A stretch of 64,000 bases of DNA from an uncultured Bradyrhizobium sp. (lineage in GTDB: Bacteria; Pseudomonadota; Alphaproteobacteria; Rhizobiales; Xanthobacteraceae): the NCBI RefSeq assembly GCF_936943645.1, contig NZ_CAKZJO010000087.1, forward strand, positions 62,001 to 126,000. The letters are read 5' to 3'. A model generated the notes under the pieces. That model ran no database searches. It was not told the origin of the DNA and worked only from the letters and a program-made list of their open reading frames with translations. The first letter of the stretch is position 1. Each line of letters begins with the position of its first letter. Shown here piece by piece: positions 54,114-62,458 of the stretch. The translations under genes were made by a program, and so were the position numbers.

Positions 54114-56987
54114 TCAATTCAGGACGCCCAGCAGCGTCCTGGCGGCGATCAGATCGCGCGTCTCGAAGCCCTCCTCGTAGCGCGCGACGAGCGGGGTGAG
54201 CAGGGCGCGCGCGTCGCCGGTCTTGCCGGCCCGCTGCCAGATCCGGCCGAGGCTGATCGCCCCGCGAAGCTCCCAGCCGACCGCGCATTGGCGCCGGGAC
54301 AGATCGAGCGATTTGCGCAAGGTGCTCTCGGCCTCCGCCGCATTGCCCAACCCGGCGAGGATGTCGGCCTTGATCCGGAGCATTTCCGGCATGTCAAAGG
54401 ATTCGCCATGATCGGGGACCTGGGCAATGGCCTCATTGATCGTCTGCAGGGCCTCGTCCGGCTGATTCTGGGAGGCGAGACCCTCGGCAAGCGCCGTCGC
54501 GAACACCGTTGTCATGATCCGGTGCCGGGTGGCGTAGAGCGTGGCCTGGCTGCGGCGGAGGTGCTCGATGCCCCCGTCGACGTCGCCGCGTCGCAGCAGC
54601 AGCTCGCCCTTCTGGCCGATGCCGACCGCGTGATAGGGGCCGAGGAAGTGCCGCGCGGAATGATCGATCAGCCGCTCGATCAAAATTTCGGCGTTGGCCC
54701 AGTCGCCGACCCAGAGGAACACGTAAATCGTCCAGATCAGGGAGATGCCGAGCGTGAGCGGCTGTTCGAGCAGCTCGGCCTCGCGCACCGTGTATCGCGC
54801 CGCCTCGATCGCGCGCTCGGGCCGGCCCGTCAGCCACAGTCCGCGCGCCAGCGCCACCAGCGCAACGATGCGGTCGTCGTAACCGAGATGCCCGATATTC
54901 AGCCGCTGCGAGCCGGGATTATGCACCATCGCGCTCGCGCAGAACTGCACGGCCTTGTCCTGGTTGCCGATCAAATGATGCGCGACACCGAGCATCCACT
55001 CCACGTTCAACGTGCTGGCGGGGTCGTTCAGCTTTCGCGCAACGCTCTCACCCTGCTCGCCGGTGCCGAGCGCACCGTGAAAATCTCCGACCCTGGTCAG
55101 GTAGATATGCAATCCGCGCAGCAGCCAGAGCTGCCAGTGCAGGTCCTCGAGCTCCCGGGCAAGCTGGAGACTGCGCGTGAATGCGGTGCGCACCGCTTCG
55201 GTATTGCCCTGTGTGAACATCACGGAGACGCCGAGCGCGGCCTGCAGCGTCATCTCCTGGCGGCTGTCGATGGTGTCGGTTTCGAGCGAAGCAAGGGCCT
55301 GCTGCGTCCAGCGGTAGCACTCCGTCAGCAAGGTCAGCTCGAGGAAGAACTGGGCGGCTGAAGCCGCAAGATCGACCCCGATCGCCCGATCGCCGCCGTC
55401 CGAGAAGCTCCAGCTCAGCGCTGCCCGGACATTGGGCAGATGGTCCGCATAGGGAAGGAAACCGCCCGCGCTCTGCATGCCCGTGGATTTGAGCGCGATG
55501 TCGCGCAGGAAGTCGCGGAAATATGCGGCATGGGCGCGCGCGGCGCGGTCCGTTTCCCCGTTCTCGGCGAGCTTGTCGGCGACGAAGGCGCGGGTGGTGT
55601 CGAGCAGGCGATAACGCAGCCGACGCTCTGCGGGCGAGGTCGCAATCAGCGATTTGGAGAGCAGGTTCGAGATCGCTTCCACCGCCTCGGGCTCGCTGAT
55701 GTCCTGGCAGGAGGCGACGGCCAGCGCGGCCTCCAGCGTGAACGGCCCGACGAACACCGACAATCCGCGCAGCGTCGCGCTTTCGGCCGACGGCAGCAGA
55801 TCGTAGCTCCAGGCGAGCGCTGCGCTCAGGGTCTGGTGCCGCGGAATCGCGGTCCGCCGTCCTCGCCACAGCAGCGAGAAGCGGCTGTCCAGCAGCGAGG
55901 CGGTTCCCGCGATGCCATAGGCGTTGACACGTCCGGCTGCGAGCTCGATAGCGAGCGCAATGCCGTCCAGCCGCCGGCAGATCTCGGCGACCAGCGGGGC
56001 ATCCTCCTCGCTGAGCTCGAATTCGCTCAGGCTCTCCGCAATGCGTTCCACGAAGAGCTGGCTTGCGGGATAGGCAAGGATGTCGGCGATGCCGAGCCCG
56101 TCGCGCTGGGGTGGGCAATCCAGCGGAAACAGCCGATGGACGCGCTCACCTTCGGTGCGGAGGGATTCCCGGCTGGTGGCCAGGATATGCAGCCCAGGCG
56201 CCTCCAGGACGAGGCGCTCGGCCAGAGGGGCGAGCTCGTCGAGGATGTGCTCGCAGCTGTCGAACACCAGCAGCATCCGCCGGCTGCGCAGGAAGGTCAG
56301 CAAGCCCGGCACGGGGTCGTTGGAATTGACGGTGAGGCCGAGCGCGGCCGCAATCGTGCCCGCAACGAGCCCGACATCCGTCAGCGCGCCGAAGTCGACG
56401 AAACGCACCTGGCCATCGAAGGCGGCAAGCTCGGCATGCGCGACGGCGAGGGCGACCGACGTCTTGCCGATTCCGCCCGGGCCGACGATCGTGACGAAAC
56501 GATGCAGCGCAAGCTCGGCGGAAATCTTCTCGACCGCATCGTCCCGTCCGATCATCTTCGCGAGCGGCGCCGGCAGCGAGCGGGGCGAAGCGGCGGTATC
56601 GTCGGTCCGGATCTCCGGTGGCGCGGCCCGGAGCAGCGGAGCCGCGAAGCAATAGCCGCGTCCGGGCACGTTGATCACGTAGCGGGAACCTTCGCCGGCA
56701 TCGCCCGAAGCCTTGTCGTTCAAGGCCTTGTCATCCAAGGCTTTTCGCAACGTCGTGATGTGGAAACGCAGGCTGCCTTCGTCGACATTCACGTCGGCCC
56801 AGACGCGCTTGATCAACTCCCGCTTGTCCACGACCTCGCCCGCTCGCTCGGCGAGACAAATGAGGATATCGAGCGCGCGGCCACCGAGGTGATGCGGGGC
56901 GCCGTCCTTCTCCAGCAGCCGCGACTTTGCGAACAGCCGGAACGGCCCGAAGGCAATGACCGAATCCTGCTCGTTAGTGTCCGCCAC
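54114..56987 (-). CDS. Winged-helix/NTPase/TPR giant regulator, paralogue 2
   Basis: 957 residues with the same plan as the gene at 50363: winged helix (FGPFRLFAKSRLLEKDG, VPGRGYCFAAP), Walker A GPGGIGKT at 169-176, MLLVFDSCEH, ATSRES, then a TPR-like half. GTG start at 56987. An odd feature is a near-exact 15-bp in-frame duplication in the wing (residues about 82-93, KALDDKALNDKA). Divergent from the kinase gene at 57311. The near-identical plan and length show paralogy; the effectors probably differ. Confidence 0.9.
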   Translation of the reverse strand: MADTNEQDSVIAFGPFRLFAKSRLLEKDGAPHHLGGRALDILICLAERAGEVVDKRELIKRVWADVNVDEGSLRFHITTLRKALDDKALNDKASGDAGEGSRYVINVPGRGYCFAAPLLRAAPPEIRTDDTAASPRSLPAPLAKMIGRDDAVEKISAELALHRFVTIVGPGGIGKTSVALAVAHAELAAFDGQVRFVDFGALTDVGLVAGTIAAALGLTVNSNDPVPGLLTFLRSRRMLLVFDSCEHILDELAPLAERLVLEAPGLHILATSRESLRTEGERVHRLFPLDCPPQRDGLGIADILAYPASQLFVERIAESLSEFELSEEDAPLVAEICRRLDGIALAIELAAGRVNAYGIAGTASLLDSRFSLLWRGRRTAIPRHQTLSAALAWSYDLLPSAESATLRGLSVFVGPFTLEAALAVASCQDISEPEAVEAISNLLSKSLIATSPAERRLRYRLLDTTRAFVADKLAENGETDRAARAHAAYFRDFLRDIALKSTGMQSAGGFLPYADHLPNVRAALSWSFSDGGDRAIGVDLAASAAQFFLELTLLTECYRWTQQALASLETDTIDSRQEMTLQAALGVSVMFTQGNTEAVRTAFTRSLQLARELEDLHWQLWLLRGLHIYLTRVGDFHGALGTGEQGESVARKLNDPASTLNVEWMLGVAHHLIGNQDKAVQFCASAMVHNPGSQRLNIGHLGYDDRIVALVALARGLWLTGRPERAIEAARYTVREAELLEQPLTLGISLIWTIYVFLWVGDWANAEILIERLIDHSARHFLGPYHAVGIGQKGELLLRRGDVDGGIEHLRRSQATLYATRHRIMTTVFATALAEGLASQNQPDEALQTINEAIAQVPDHGESFDMPEMLRIKADILAGLGNAAEAESTLRKSLDLSRRQCAVGWELRGAISLGRIWQRAGKTGDARALLTPLVARYEEGFETRDLIAARTLLGVLN

Positions 56988-57310
56988 GGGACGGTATTCC
57001 CAGTGAGAGGGCTGAAATCCGCAACCTTGATCTACCAGATCGACACGCTCAGTAAACTGGCCGAAAGTGGCGAAATCGCGTGGCGCTCGCCAGGCGCACG
57101 GGACGAGCCGCTGCCGATTTTTTCTTAAAGACGAGCGGCTTACGACCCGACTATGACAATTCGTCAGTGGACTTGACCGTCGCGGCCACGGTTCGTGGCG
57201 TGATTGCGGTCGAGGCCAATCATAACAGAATCTTGCAACGTCTAACGAGCCAAACGCGCGCGACGCATCCAGGATAGCCTTCGAGTTAGGTCCTATTCCA
57301 CGGGGAGGCT
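56988..57310. other. Divergent region between regulator 2 and kinase, with a 15-bp dyad
   Basis: About 320 bp. GCCACG at 57185-57190 and CGTGGC at 57194-57199 form a perfect dyad with a 3-base centre, a possible operator. GGGGAGG near 57302 is the ribosome site of the kinase gene. No gene. Confidence 0.4.
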
Positions 57311-57982
57311 ATGATGTCCGGTATCGGCGCTCGGCCGAACGACCAATTCGTTCGATCTCAATTCGTTGCCAGTCTCGATGATCAATCGCGTGATTGGGAG
57401 CTCGTGCTGCGGGAATCCCACCATCGCATGAAGAACACGCTGACTCTGCTCGGTGCGTCGGTTCGGCGCGATTTCACGCGCGCAGGCAGAGGGGATGTGT
57501 CGCAAGCGGTGGACCGGCTCGAGCGGCGCATCGTTGCCTTCGGCAGGCTCTACCAGCTCCTCTCTGACAATGATGAGCCTTCGATGGTGTCCGTCGCGCC
57601 CTTCTTCGAAAATCTGTGCGGGGCGTTATCCGAAGCGGTGCTGGAGCCGGCAGGAATCCGCTGCGAAGCTGCAGTCGAAAGCGGCACATTGCCGGCTGCG
57701 CAGTGCCACCGGCTCGCGCTGATGCTGACCGAGCTGGTCACGAATGCGGCAAAACATGCTTTTCCCAACAGGAGCGGCGCACTGATCCGCATCGATGTGG
57801 CCCAGCGTGATGGTGCCTGGCTTTGCACGGTGGCCGACAACGGCATTGGCGCGACCGCTCCGCTGCACGGCACCGGCAGCCGCATCCTGGAAGGGCTCGC
57901 ACGCAGCATCCATGCGCGCTTGCACGGCGAGGCCGGGCAGGGCGGCACACGGGTGACGATCGCGGTGCCGCCTGCCGTCTGA
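57311..57982 (+). CDS. HWE/HisKA_2-type histidine kinase without a sensor domain
   Basis: 223 residues, just the catalytic core. The dimerisation/phosphoacceptor helix is ESHHRMKNTLTLL with H38 as the likely phosphate acceptor. The ATPase part has the N-box ELVTNAAKHAF and GIGATAPLHGTGSRI-type G-box. No PAS, GAF or membrane segment precedes it. The start could be 57311 or 57314; GGGGAGG fits both. Such kinases feed the PhyR/EcfG general stress pathway in alphaproteobacteria, which is suggestive given the EcfG-like promoters nearby. The VOC gene follows 43 bp later, probably co-transcribed. Confidence 0.85.
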   Translation: MMSGIGARPNDQFVRSQFVASLDDQSRDWELVLRESHHRMKNTLTLLGASVRRDFTRAGRGDVSQAVDRLERRIVAFGRLYQLLSDNDEPSMVSVAPFFENLCGALSEAVLEPAGIRCEAAVESGTLPAAQCHRLALMLTELVTNAAKHAFPNRSGALIRIDVAQRDGAWLCTVADNGIGATAPLHGTGSRILEGLARSIHARLHGEAGQGGTRVTIAVPPAV

Positions 57983-58025
57983 AGAATCGTGCGTGCTTGT
58001 ATTCCGCTTTCATCAGGAGCTCGAC

Positions 58026-58715
58026 ATGGCCACCATCGAAATCGACCGTGAAGGCGCGACCACGCCCTCGAAGTCTCGCAGCGTCGATCTGAAGCTCGAG
58101 GTCATTGTGATCCCGGTGTCCGATGTCGACCGCGCCAAGGCGTTCTACGCGCGTCTCGGCTGGCGACTGGATGCTGATTTCACCTCAGGTGCCGACTGGC
58201 GCGTGATCCAGTTCACGCCGCCGGGATCGGCGTGCTCGGTGATCTTCGGCAGGAACGTCACGGCCGCTGCTCCCGGGTCGGCACGCGGCCTCTATCTGAT
58301 CGTCTCCGATCTCGACGCTGCGCGAAAGGATCTGCTCGATCGCGGCATCGTGGTCAGCGAACCGTTCCACGGTGCCGGCGATGACCATGCCGGTCCCGAC
58401 GAGCCATATCTGTTCGGCAGCGTTCGCGTCGGCGGCGCCGATCCGAAGCGCGGCAGCTACAGCTCGTTCGCCTCGTTCAGTGATCCCGACGGCAATGGCT
58501 GGCTGTTCCAGGAAGTCACGACGCGGCTGCCGGGGCGCATCGCGGGGGGCGACACCACGTTTGCTTCATCGACCGATCTGGCCGCGGCCCTGCGCCGCGC
58601 CGCAGTGGCGCATGGCGAGCACGAGACGCGGACCGGCGGGCACGACGAGAATTGGGCCGAGTGGTACGCTGATTACATCGTGCGCGAGCAGGCCGGTCAA
58701 ACGCTGCCGTCCTGA
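58026..58715 (+). CDS. VOC (glyoxalase/bleomycin-resistance fold) protein
   Basis: 229 residues from the ATG at 58026, chosen because AGGAG lies 6 bases upstream. The VOC core runs from about 22 to 160: VIVIPVSDVDRAKAFYARLGW, LYLIVSDLDAARKDLLDRG and FSDPDGNGWLFQEV, with the metal-ligand Glu at the end. The C-terminal 60 residues are an added helical tail (HDENWAEWYADYIVREQAG) seen in some family members. The substrate is unknown. A perfect hairpin terminator follows. Confidence 0.88.
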   Translation: MATIEIDREGATTPSKSRSVDLKLEVIVIPVSDVDRAKAFYARLGWRLDADFTSGADWRVIQFTPPGSACSVIFGRNVTAAAPGSARGLYLIVSDLDAARKDLLDRGIVVSEPFHGAGDDHAGPDEPYLFGSVRVGGADPKRGSYSSFASFSDPDGNGWLFQEVTTRLPGRIAGGDTTFASSTDLAAALRRAAVAHGEHETRTGGHDENWAEWYADYIVREQAGQTLPS

Positions 58716-58735
58716 GGCTGTCGCACGTCATGGTC

Positions 58736-58768
58736 ACGGCGCGCGATGATGTCCTCATCGCGCGCCGT
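58736..58768 (+). terminator. Rho-independent terminator after the VOC gene
   Basis: ACGGCGCGCGATGA and TCATCGCGCGCCGT form a perfect 14-bp stem with a 5-base loop, followed by TT. It is the strongest hairpin in the window. Confidence 0.75.
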
Positions 58769-58962
58769 TTGCGTTGTATCGCCTCGCCTTGCGACACCGA
58801 TCCGTCGATCACCTCAATCGCGAGGACTCGCAAGGGATAACGCGCTCTAACAATCCATAACGAGCAAATGGGGCGCGCCTGCGCCAGTCTCTCTGCACAC
58901 GAACCGACGCGCCGAATTTCGAATTCGGTCAGCGTCACCGACCAAAGCAAGGGAGATTCAAA

Positions 58963-60276
58963 ATGACCACGCAAGCTCGCGCCGACATTCTCAACCCCGA
59001 CCGCCGCCAATTGCTGGGCCAGGCCGCGATGACCGCGGTCGCCGCCAGCGTCTCGAGCCTGCTGCCGCTGCATTCCGCAAAGGCGGCGGTGAGCGACGCG
59101 ATCCGGCCGTTCCAGGTCCATGTGCCCGAGGCGGATCTGCTTGACCTGCGCCGTCGCCTTGCGGCGACACGGTGGCCGGACCGGGAAATCGTTGCCGACC
59201 AGTCACAGGGCGTGCAATTGACGACGGTGCAGCAGCTCGTGCGCTACTGGCAGAGCGATTACGACTGGCGCCGGATGGAGGCGCGGCTGAACGCGCTGCC
59301 GCAATTCGTCACCGAGATCGACGGCGTCGACATCCATTTCATTTACGTCCGCTCCCGGCACGAGAATGCGCTGCCGATGATTGTCACACATGGTTGGCCC
59401 GGCTCGATCATCGAGCAGATGAAGATCATCGGCCCGCTCGCCGATCCGACCGCGCATGGCGGAACGGCGGCCGACGCGTTCGATCTCGTGATCCCCTCGC
59501 TGCCCGGCCACGGCTTCTCCGGCAAGCCGGCGACGCTCGGCTGGGATCCCCAGCGCATTGCGCGGGCCTGGATCGTGCTGATGAAGCGCCTCGGCTACAG
59601 CCGTTATGTCGCGCAAGGCGGCGACTGGGGCAATGCCGTCACCGAGCAGATGGCGCTGATCGCGCCGCCCGAGCTGCTCGGCATTCACACCAACATGCCG
59701 GCGACCGTCCCTGACGACATCGCCAAGGCGTTGCAGCCCGACGGGACGCGGCCGTCGAACCTCTCGACCGAGGAGCGCATTGCCTACGACCAGCTCGACG
59801 ATTTCTACAAGCACGGCCTCGGCTATGCCATCGAGATGTCGAACCGGCCGCAGACGCTTCTTGGCCTCGTGGATTCGCCGGCGGGCCTTGCGTCCTGGAT
59901 GCTCGATCACGATGCGCGCAGCGCCGCGATGATCGCACGGGTGTTCGACGGCAAGACGGAAGGCCTGACGCGCGACGACGTCATCGACAACATCACGCTG
60001 TACTGGCTCACCAACACCGCCGTGTCCTCGGCGCGGCTGTACTGGGAGAACAAGCTGGTGTTCTTCGCGCCCAAGCACGTGAAGATCCCGGTCGCCGTCA
60101 GCGTCTTCCCGGACGAGATCTACGCTGCGCCGCGCAGCTGGGCCGAGAAGGCCTATCCGAAGCTGACGCACTACAACCGCCTCGACAAGGGCGGCCATTT
60201 CGCGGCCTGGGAGCAGCCCGCGCTGTTCACTGCGGAAATGCGCGCCGCGTTCCGCCCGCTGCGCCAGTCGATCTGA
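58963..60276 (+). CDS. Epoxide hydrolase with Tat-like signal
   Basis: 437 residues with an epoxide hydrolase N-terminal (EHN) domain and an alpha/beta hydrolase fold. The oxyanion motif HGWPGS is at 143-148, nucleophile D221 lies in GGDWGN, and the base is H412 in GGHFAAWEQP. The N-terminus has DRRQLLG and a hydrophobic stretch ending HSAKA, a twin-arginine type leader, so the protein is probably exported folded to the periplasm. AGGGAG precedes the ATG. The gene is followed by an enoyl-CoA hydratase after 26 bp, suggesting joint detoxification or catabolism of a hydrophobic compound. Confidence 0.9.
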   Translation: MTTQARADILNPDRRQLLGQAAMTAVAASVSSLLPLHSAKAAVSDAIRPFQVHVPEADLLDLRRRLAATRWPDREIVADQSQGVQLTTVQQLVRYWQSDYDWRRMEARLNALPQFVTEIDGVDIHFIYVRSRHENALPMIVTHGWPGSIIEQMKIIGPLADPTAHGGTAADAFDLVIPSLPGHGFSGKPATLGWDPQRIARAWIVLMKRLGYSRYVAQGGDWGNAVTEQMALIAPPELLGIHTNMPATVPDDIAKALQPDGTRPSNLSTEERIAYDQLDDFYKHGLGYAIEMSNRPQTLLGLVDSPAGLASWMLDHDARSAAMIARVFDGKTEGLTRDDVIDNITLYWLTNTAVSSARLYWENKLVFFAPKHVKIPVAVSVFPDEIYAAPRSWAEKAYPKLTHYNRLDKGGHFAAWEQPALFTAEMRAAFRPLRQSI

Positions 60277-60302
60277 CATCAGCCTGATCAGGAGTTGCAA
60301 CC

Positions 60303-61151
60303 ATGAACCGCCCCGAACGTAGCTTCACGACCGACGAGATCCGCCTAGAGCGCCGCCTGCCGACCTACTGGCGTGTCACCTTCGACATGCCGCCGGTGAA
60401 CATCTTCGGCCCGAGGCATCTTCCGCTGCTCAGCGACATCGTCACCGCGATCGAGACCGATCCTGATGTGAAGGTGGTGGTATTCGACAGCGCCGTCGAA
60501 GGCTTCTTCATCACCCATTACGATTTCCTCGCGCCGCCGGAGGAGTCGCTTGCCGTTCCGCCGGGGCCGACGGGCCTGCAGTCGCTGCCTGACACGCTGG
60601 TGCGTCTCAGCCGCGCGCCCGTCGTCTCCATCGCCTCGATCCGGGGCCGCGCGACCGGTGTCGGCAGCGAGCTCGCGCTCGCGGGCGACATGCGCTTTGC
60701 CAGCCGCGAGAAGGCGATCCTGTCGCAATGGGAGGTCGGTGCGGGCCTCGTGCCCGGCGGCGGACCGATGGCGCGGTTGCCGCGGCTGATGGGCCGTGGT
60801 CGCGCGCTCGAAGTGCTGCTCGGCGCCGACGACATTCATGGCGATCTCGCCGAGCGCTACGGCTACGTGAACCGGTCGATGCCAGATGCCGAGCTCGACG
60901 GTTTCGTCGAGGCGCTCGCGATGCGCATCGCGTCTTTCGACAAGGAGGCCATCGCCGAGACCAAGCGCCTTGTCGATGTCGCGAGCCTGCCGCCGGATGT
61001 GGAGATCAAGCCGGAATGGGACGCGTTCCTGGCCGCGCTCGGCCGGCCTGCGAGCCAGACCCGCCTCAAGACGCTGATGGCGCGCGGCTTCCATCGCGCC
61101 GGCGACGTCGAGAACCGGCTGGGCTTCCACGTCGGACAGATCGGCAGCTGA
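60303..61151 (+). CDS. Enoyl-CoA hydratase/isomerase-family protein
   Basis: 282 residues of crotonase fold. The oxyanion loop is RGRATGVGSELALAGD. Both catalytic glutamates expected for hydratases appear to be kept: one in GSELALAGD, one in the WEVGAGLVPGGG loop. The N-terminal segment is longer than in typical family members. The reaction is probably CoA-thioester hydration or isomerisation, but the crotonase fold covers many reactions. It follows the epoxide hydrolase closely and is likely co-transcribed. Confidence 0.85.
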   Translation: MNRPERSFTTDEIRLERRLPTYWRVTFDMPPVNIFGPRHLPLLSDIVTAIETDPDVKVVVFDSAVEGFFITHYDFLAPPEESLAVPPGPTGLQSLPDTLVRLSRAPVVSIASIRGRATGVGSELALAGDMRFASREKAILSQWEVGAGLVPGGGPMARLPRLMGRGRALEVLLGADDIHGDLAERYGYVNRSMPDAELDGFVEALAMRIASFDKEAIAETKRLVDVASLPPDVEIKPEWDAFLAALGRPASQTRLKTLMARGFHRAGDVENRLGFHVGQIGS

Positions 61152-61152
61152 C

Positions 61153-61178
61153 GGAACCGCGGCGGCGCTCGACCGGTT
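61153..61178 (+). promoter_or_regulatory. Candidate EcfG-type promoter of osmC
   Basis: GGAAC at 61153-61157, 17 bases, then GGTT at 61175-61178. Three of four -10 bases match the EcfG consensus (CGTT). Confidence 0.35.
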
Positions 61179-61258
61179 TTGAAGGGGCAGGGGGCGCCAC
61201 GCCGATGTCGCCTTTACCCGGTACGAGCGGCGATGCTCAAACATAAACCAGGAGAACC

Positions 61259-61684
61259 ATGATGATCCGCAAGGCAACAGCAGTCTGGAAGGGCACCGGT
61301 CGCGATGGCACCGGTCATTTGACGAGCGAATCCGGCGTGCTCGCGCAGACGCCCTATTCGTTCAAGACCCGCTTCGAGAACGAGAAGGGGACCAATCCCG
61401 AGGAGTTGATCGCGGCGGCCCATGCCGGATGTTTTACCATGGCGCTGGCCTTCGGTCTCCAGATGGCCGGCTTCACGCCGGACGAGCTCTCGACCGAAGC
61501 CGCCGTCACGCTCGAGCCCGAAGGCAAGGGCTTCAAGATCAGCAAGTCGGCGCTCACCCTGCGCGCCAAGGTGCCGAACCTCGACGATGCAGGCTTTGCC
61601 AAGATCGCCGGCGAGGCCGAGAAGAACTGCCCGGTCTCGAAGGTGCTCAACGCCGCGATCACGCTCGACGCCAAGCTGGGCTGA
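61259..61684 (+). CDS. OsmC-family organic hydroperoxide reductase
   Basis: 141 residues of OsmC/Ohr fold. The catalytic cysteines are C58 in HAGCFTM and C124 in KNCPVSK, the expected pair. Length and NPEELIAAAHAGCF fit the OsmC subfamily. It reduces organic hydroperoxides using thiols in the cytoplasm. The start may be either of two adjacent ATGs (61259, 61262); AGGAG is upstream. A candidate EcfG promoter precedes it and an 11-bp hairpin follows. Confidence 0.92.
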   Translation: MMIRKATAVWKGTGRDGTGHLTSESGVLAQTPYSFKTRFENEKGTNPEELIAAAHAGCFTMALAFGLQMAGFTPDELSTEAAVTLEPEGKGFKISKSALTLRAKVPNLDDAGFAKIAGEAEKNCPVSKVLNAAITLDAKLG

Positions 61685-61701
61685 GCGCGAGCTTCGCTTT
61701 G

Positions 61702-61731
61702 GGTCCATCCGGCCTGGCGACCGGATGGACC
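61702..61731 (+). terminator. Hairpin after osmC
   Basis: GGTCCATCCGG and CCGGATGGACC form a perfect 11-bp stem with an 8-base loop, without a U-tract. Confidence 0.55.
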
Positions 61732-61822
61732 GAATGCAATGCGCGGCTTTCGGCCGCCGGTCGGATGCCTATATGATGCGGCAGCTGCAGAACGGATATC
61801 GAGATCAAAGGGAGCACATCAA

Positions 61823-62338
61823 ATGACGACAGAGCGCGCAGTTTTGGCCGGGGGCTGCTTCTGGGGCATGCAGGACCTCATCCGCAAGCAGCCGGGCGTG
61901 ATCTCCACGCGCGTCGGCTACACCGGCGGGCACGTCAAGAACGCCACTTACCGCAATCACGAAGGCCATGCCGAGGCGATCGAGATCATCTTCAATCCCG
62001 CCAAGACCAGCTTCCGGACCATGCTCGAATTCTTCTTCCAGATCCACGATCCGACCACGCTCAACCGTCAGGGCAATGATCTCGGCACGAGCTATCGCTC
62101 GGCGATCTTCTATACGAGCGAGGAACAGAAGCGCATCGCCGCGGACACCATTGCCGATGTCGAGGCATCCGGCCTGTGGCCGGGCAAGGTGGTGACCGAG
62201 GTCGCGCCCGCAGCCGAGTTCTGGGAGGCCGAGCCCGAGCATCAGGATTATCTCGAACGCTATCCGGACGGCTACACTTGCCACTTCATCCGGCCCGACT
62301 GGAAGCTGCCGCGCCGGGCGACCGCGCTGGGAGGCTGA
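61823..62338 (+). CDS. msrA: Peptide-methionine (S)-S-oxide reductase MsrA
   Basis: 171 residues from the ATG at 61823, chosen because AAGGGAG lies 9 bases upstream and family members begin here. Catalytic C12 lies in GGCFWG, and a second cysteine (C153) in YTCHF near the C-terminus could be the resolving residue. GYTGG and the GHAEAIE segment are typical. It repairs S-sulfoxide methionine in proteins. It fits with the nearby OsmC protein and, at a distance, the BisC-like enzyme as an oxidative damage repair set. Confidence 0.94.
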   Translation: MTTERAVLAGGCFWGMQDLIRKQPGVISTRVGYTGGHVKNATYRNHEGHAEAIEIIFNPAKTSFRTMLEFFFQIHDPTTLNRQGNDLGTSYRSAIFYTSEEQKRIAADTIADVEASGLWPGKVVTEVAPAAEFWEAEPEHQDYLERYPDGYTCHFIRPDWKLPRRATALGG

Positions 62339-62397
62339 AGCATGATCCGGAAAAGCGCGAAGCGGTTTTCCGGAGAGATCATGCGCGAACAATGATC
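62337..62397. repeat. Dispersed REP-like palindrome after msrA
   Basis: GCATGATCCGGAAAAG, then CGGTTTTCCGGAGAGATCATGC, an imperfect inverted repeat of a form that is common between genes in Bradyrhizobium and related Rhizobiales. It probably ends the msrA transcript. Confidence 0.6.
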
Positions 62398-62458
62398 CTG
62401 AGCGCGGTGACGATTCATGCAGATCTCATCGCGCTCTGGATCGGGTCGCAGCAGGCCG

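Noticed and set aside
54063..57128. Plus-strand frames (54063-55361 and 55440-57128) opposite regulator 2
   Set aside because: The minus strand carries the full regulator with Walker motifs; the plus frames are Arg/Ala/Gly-rich shadows.
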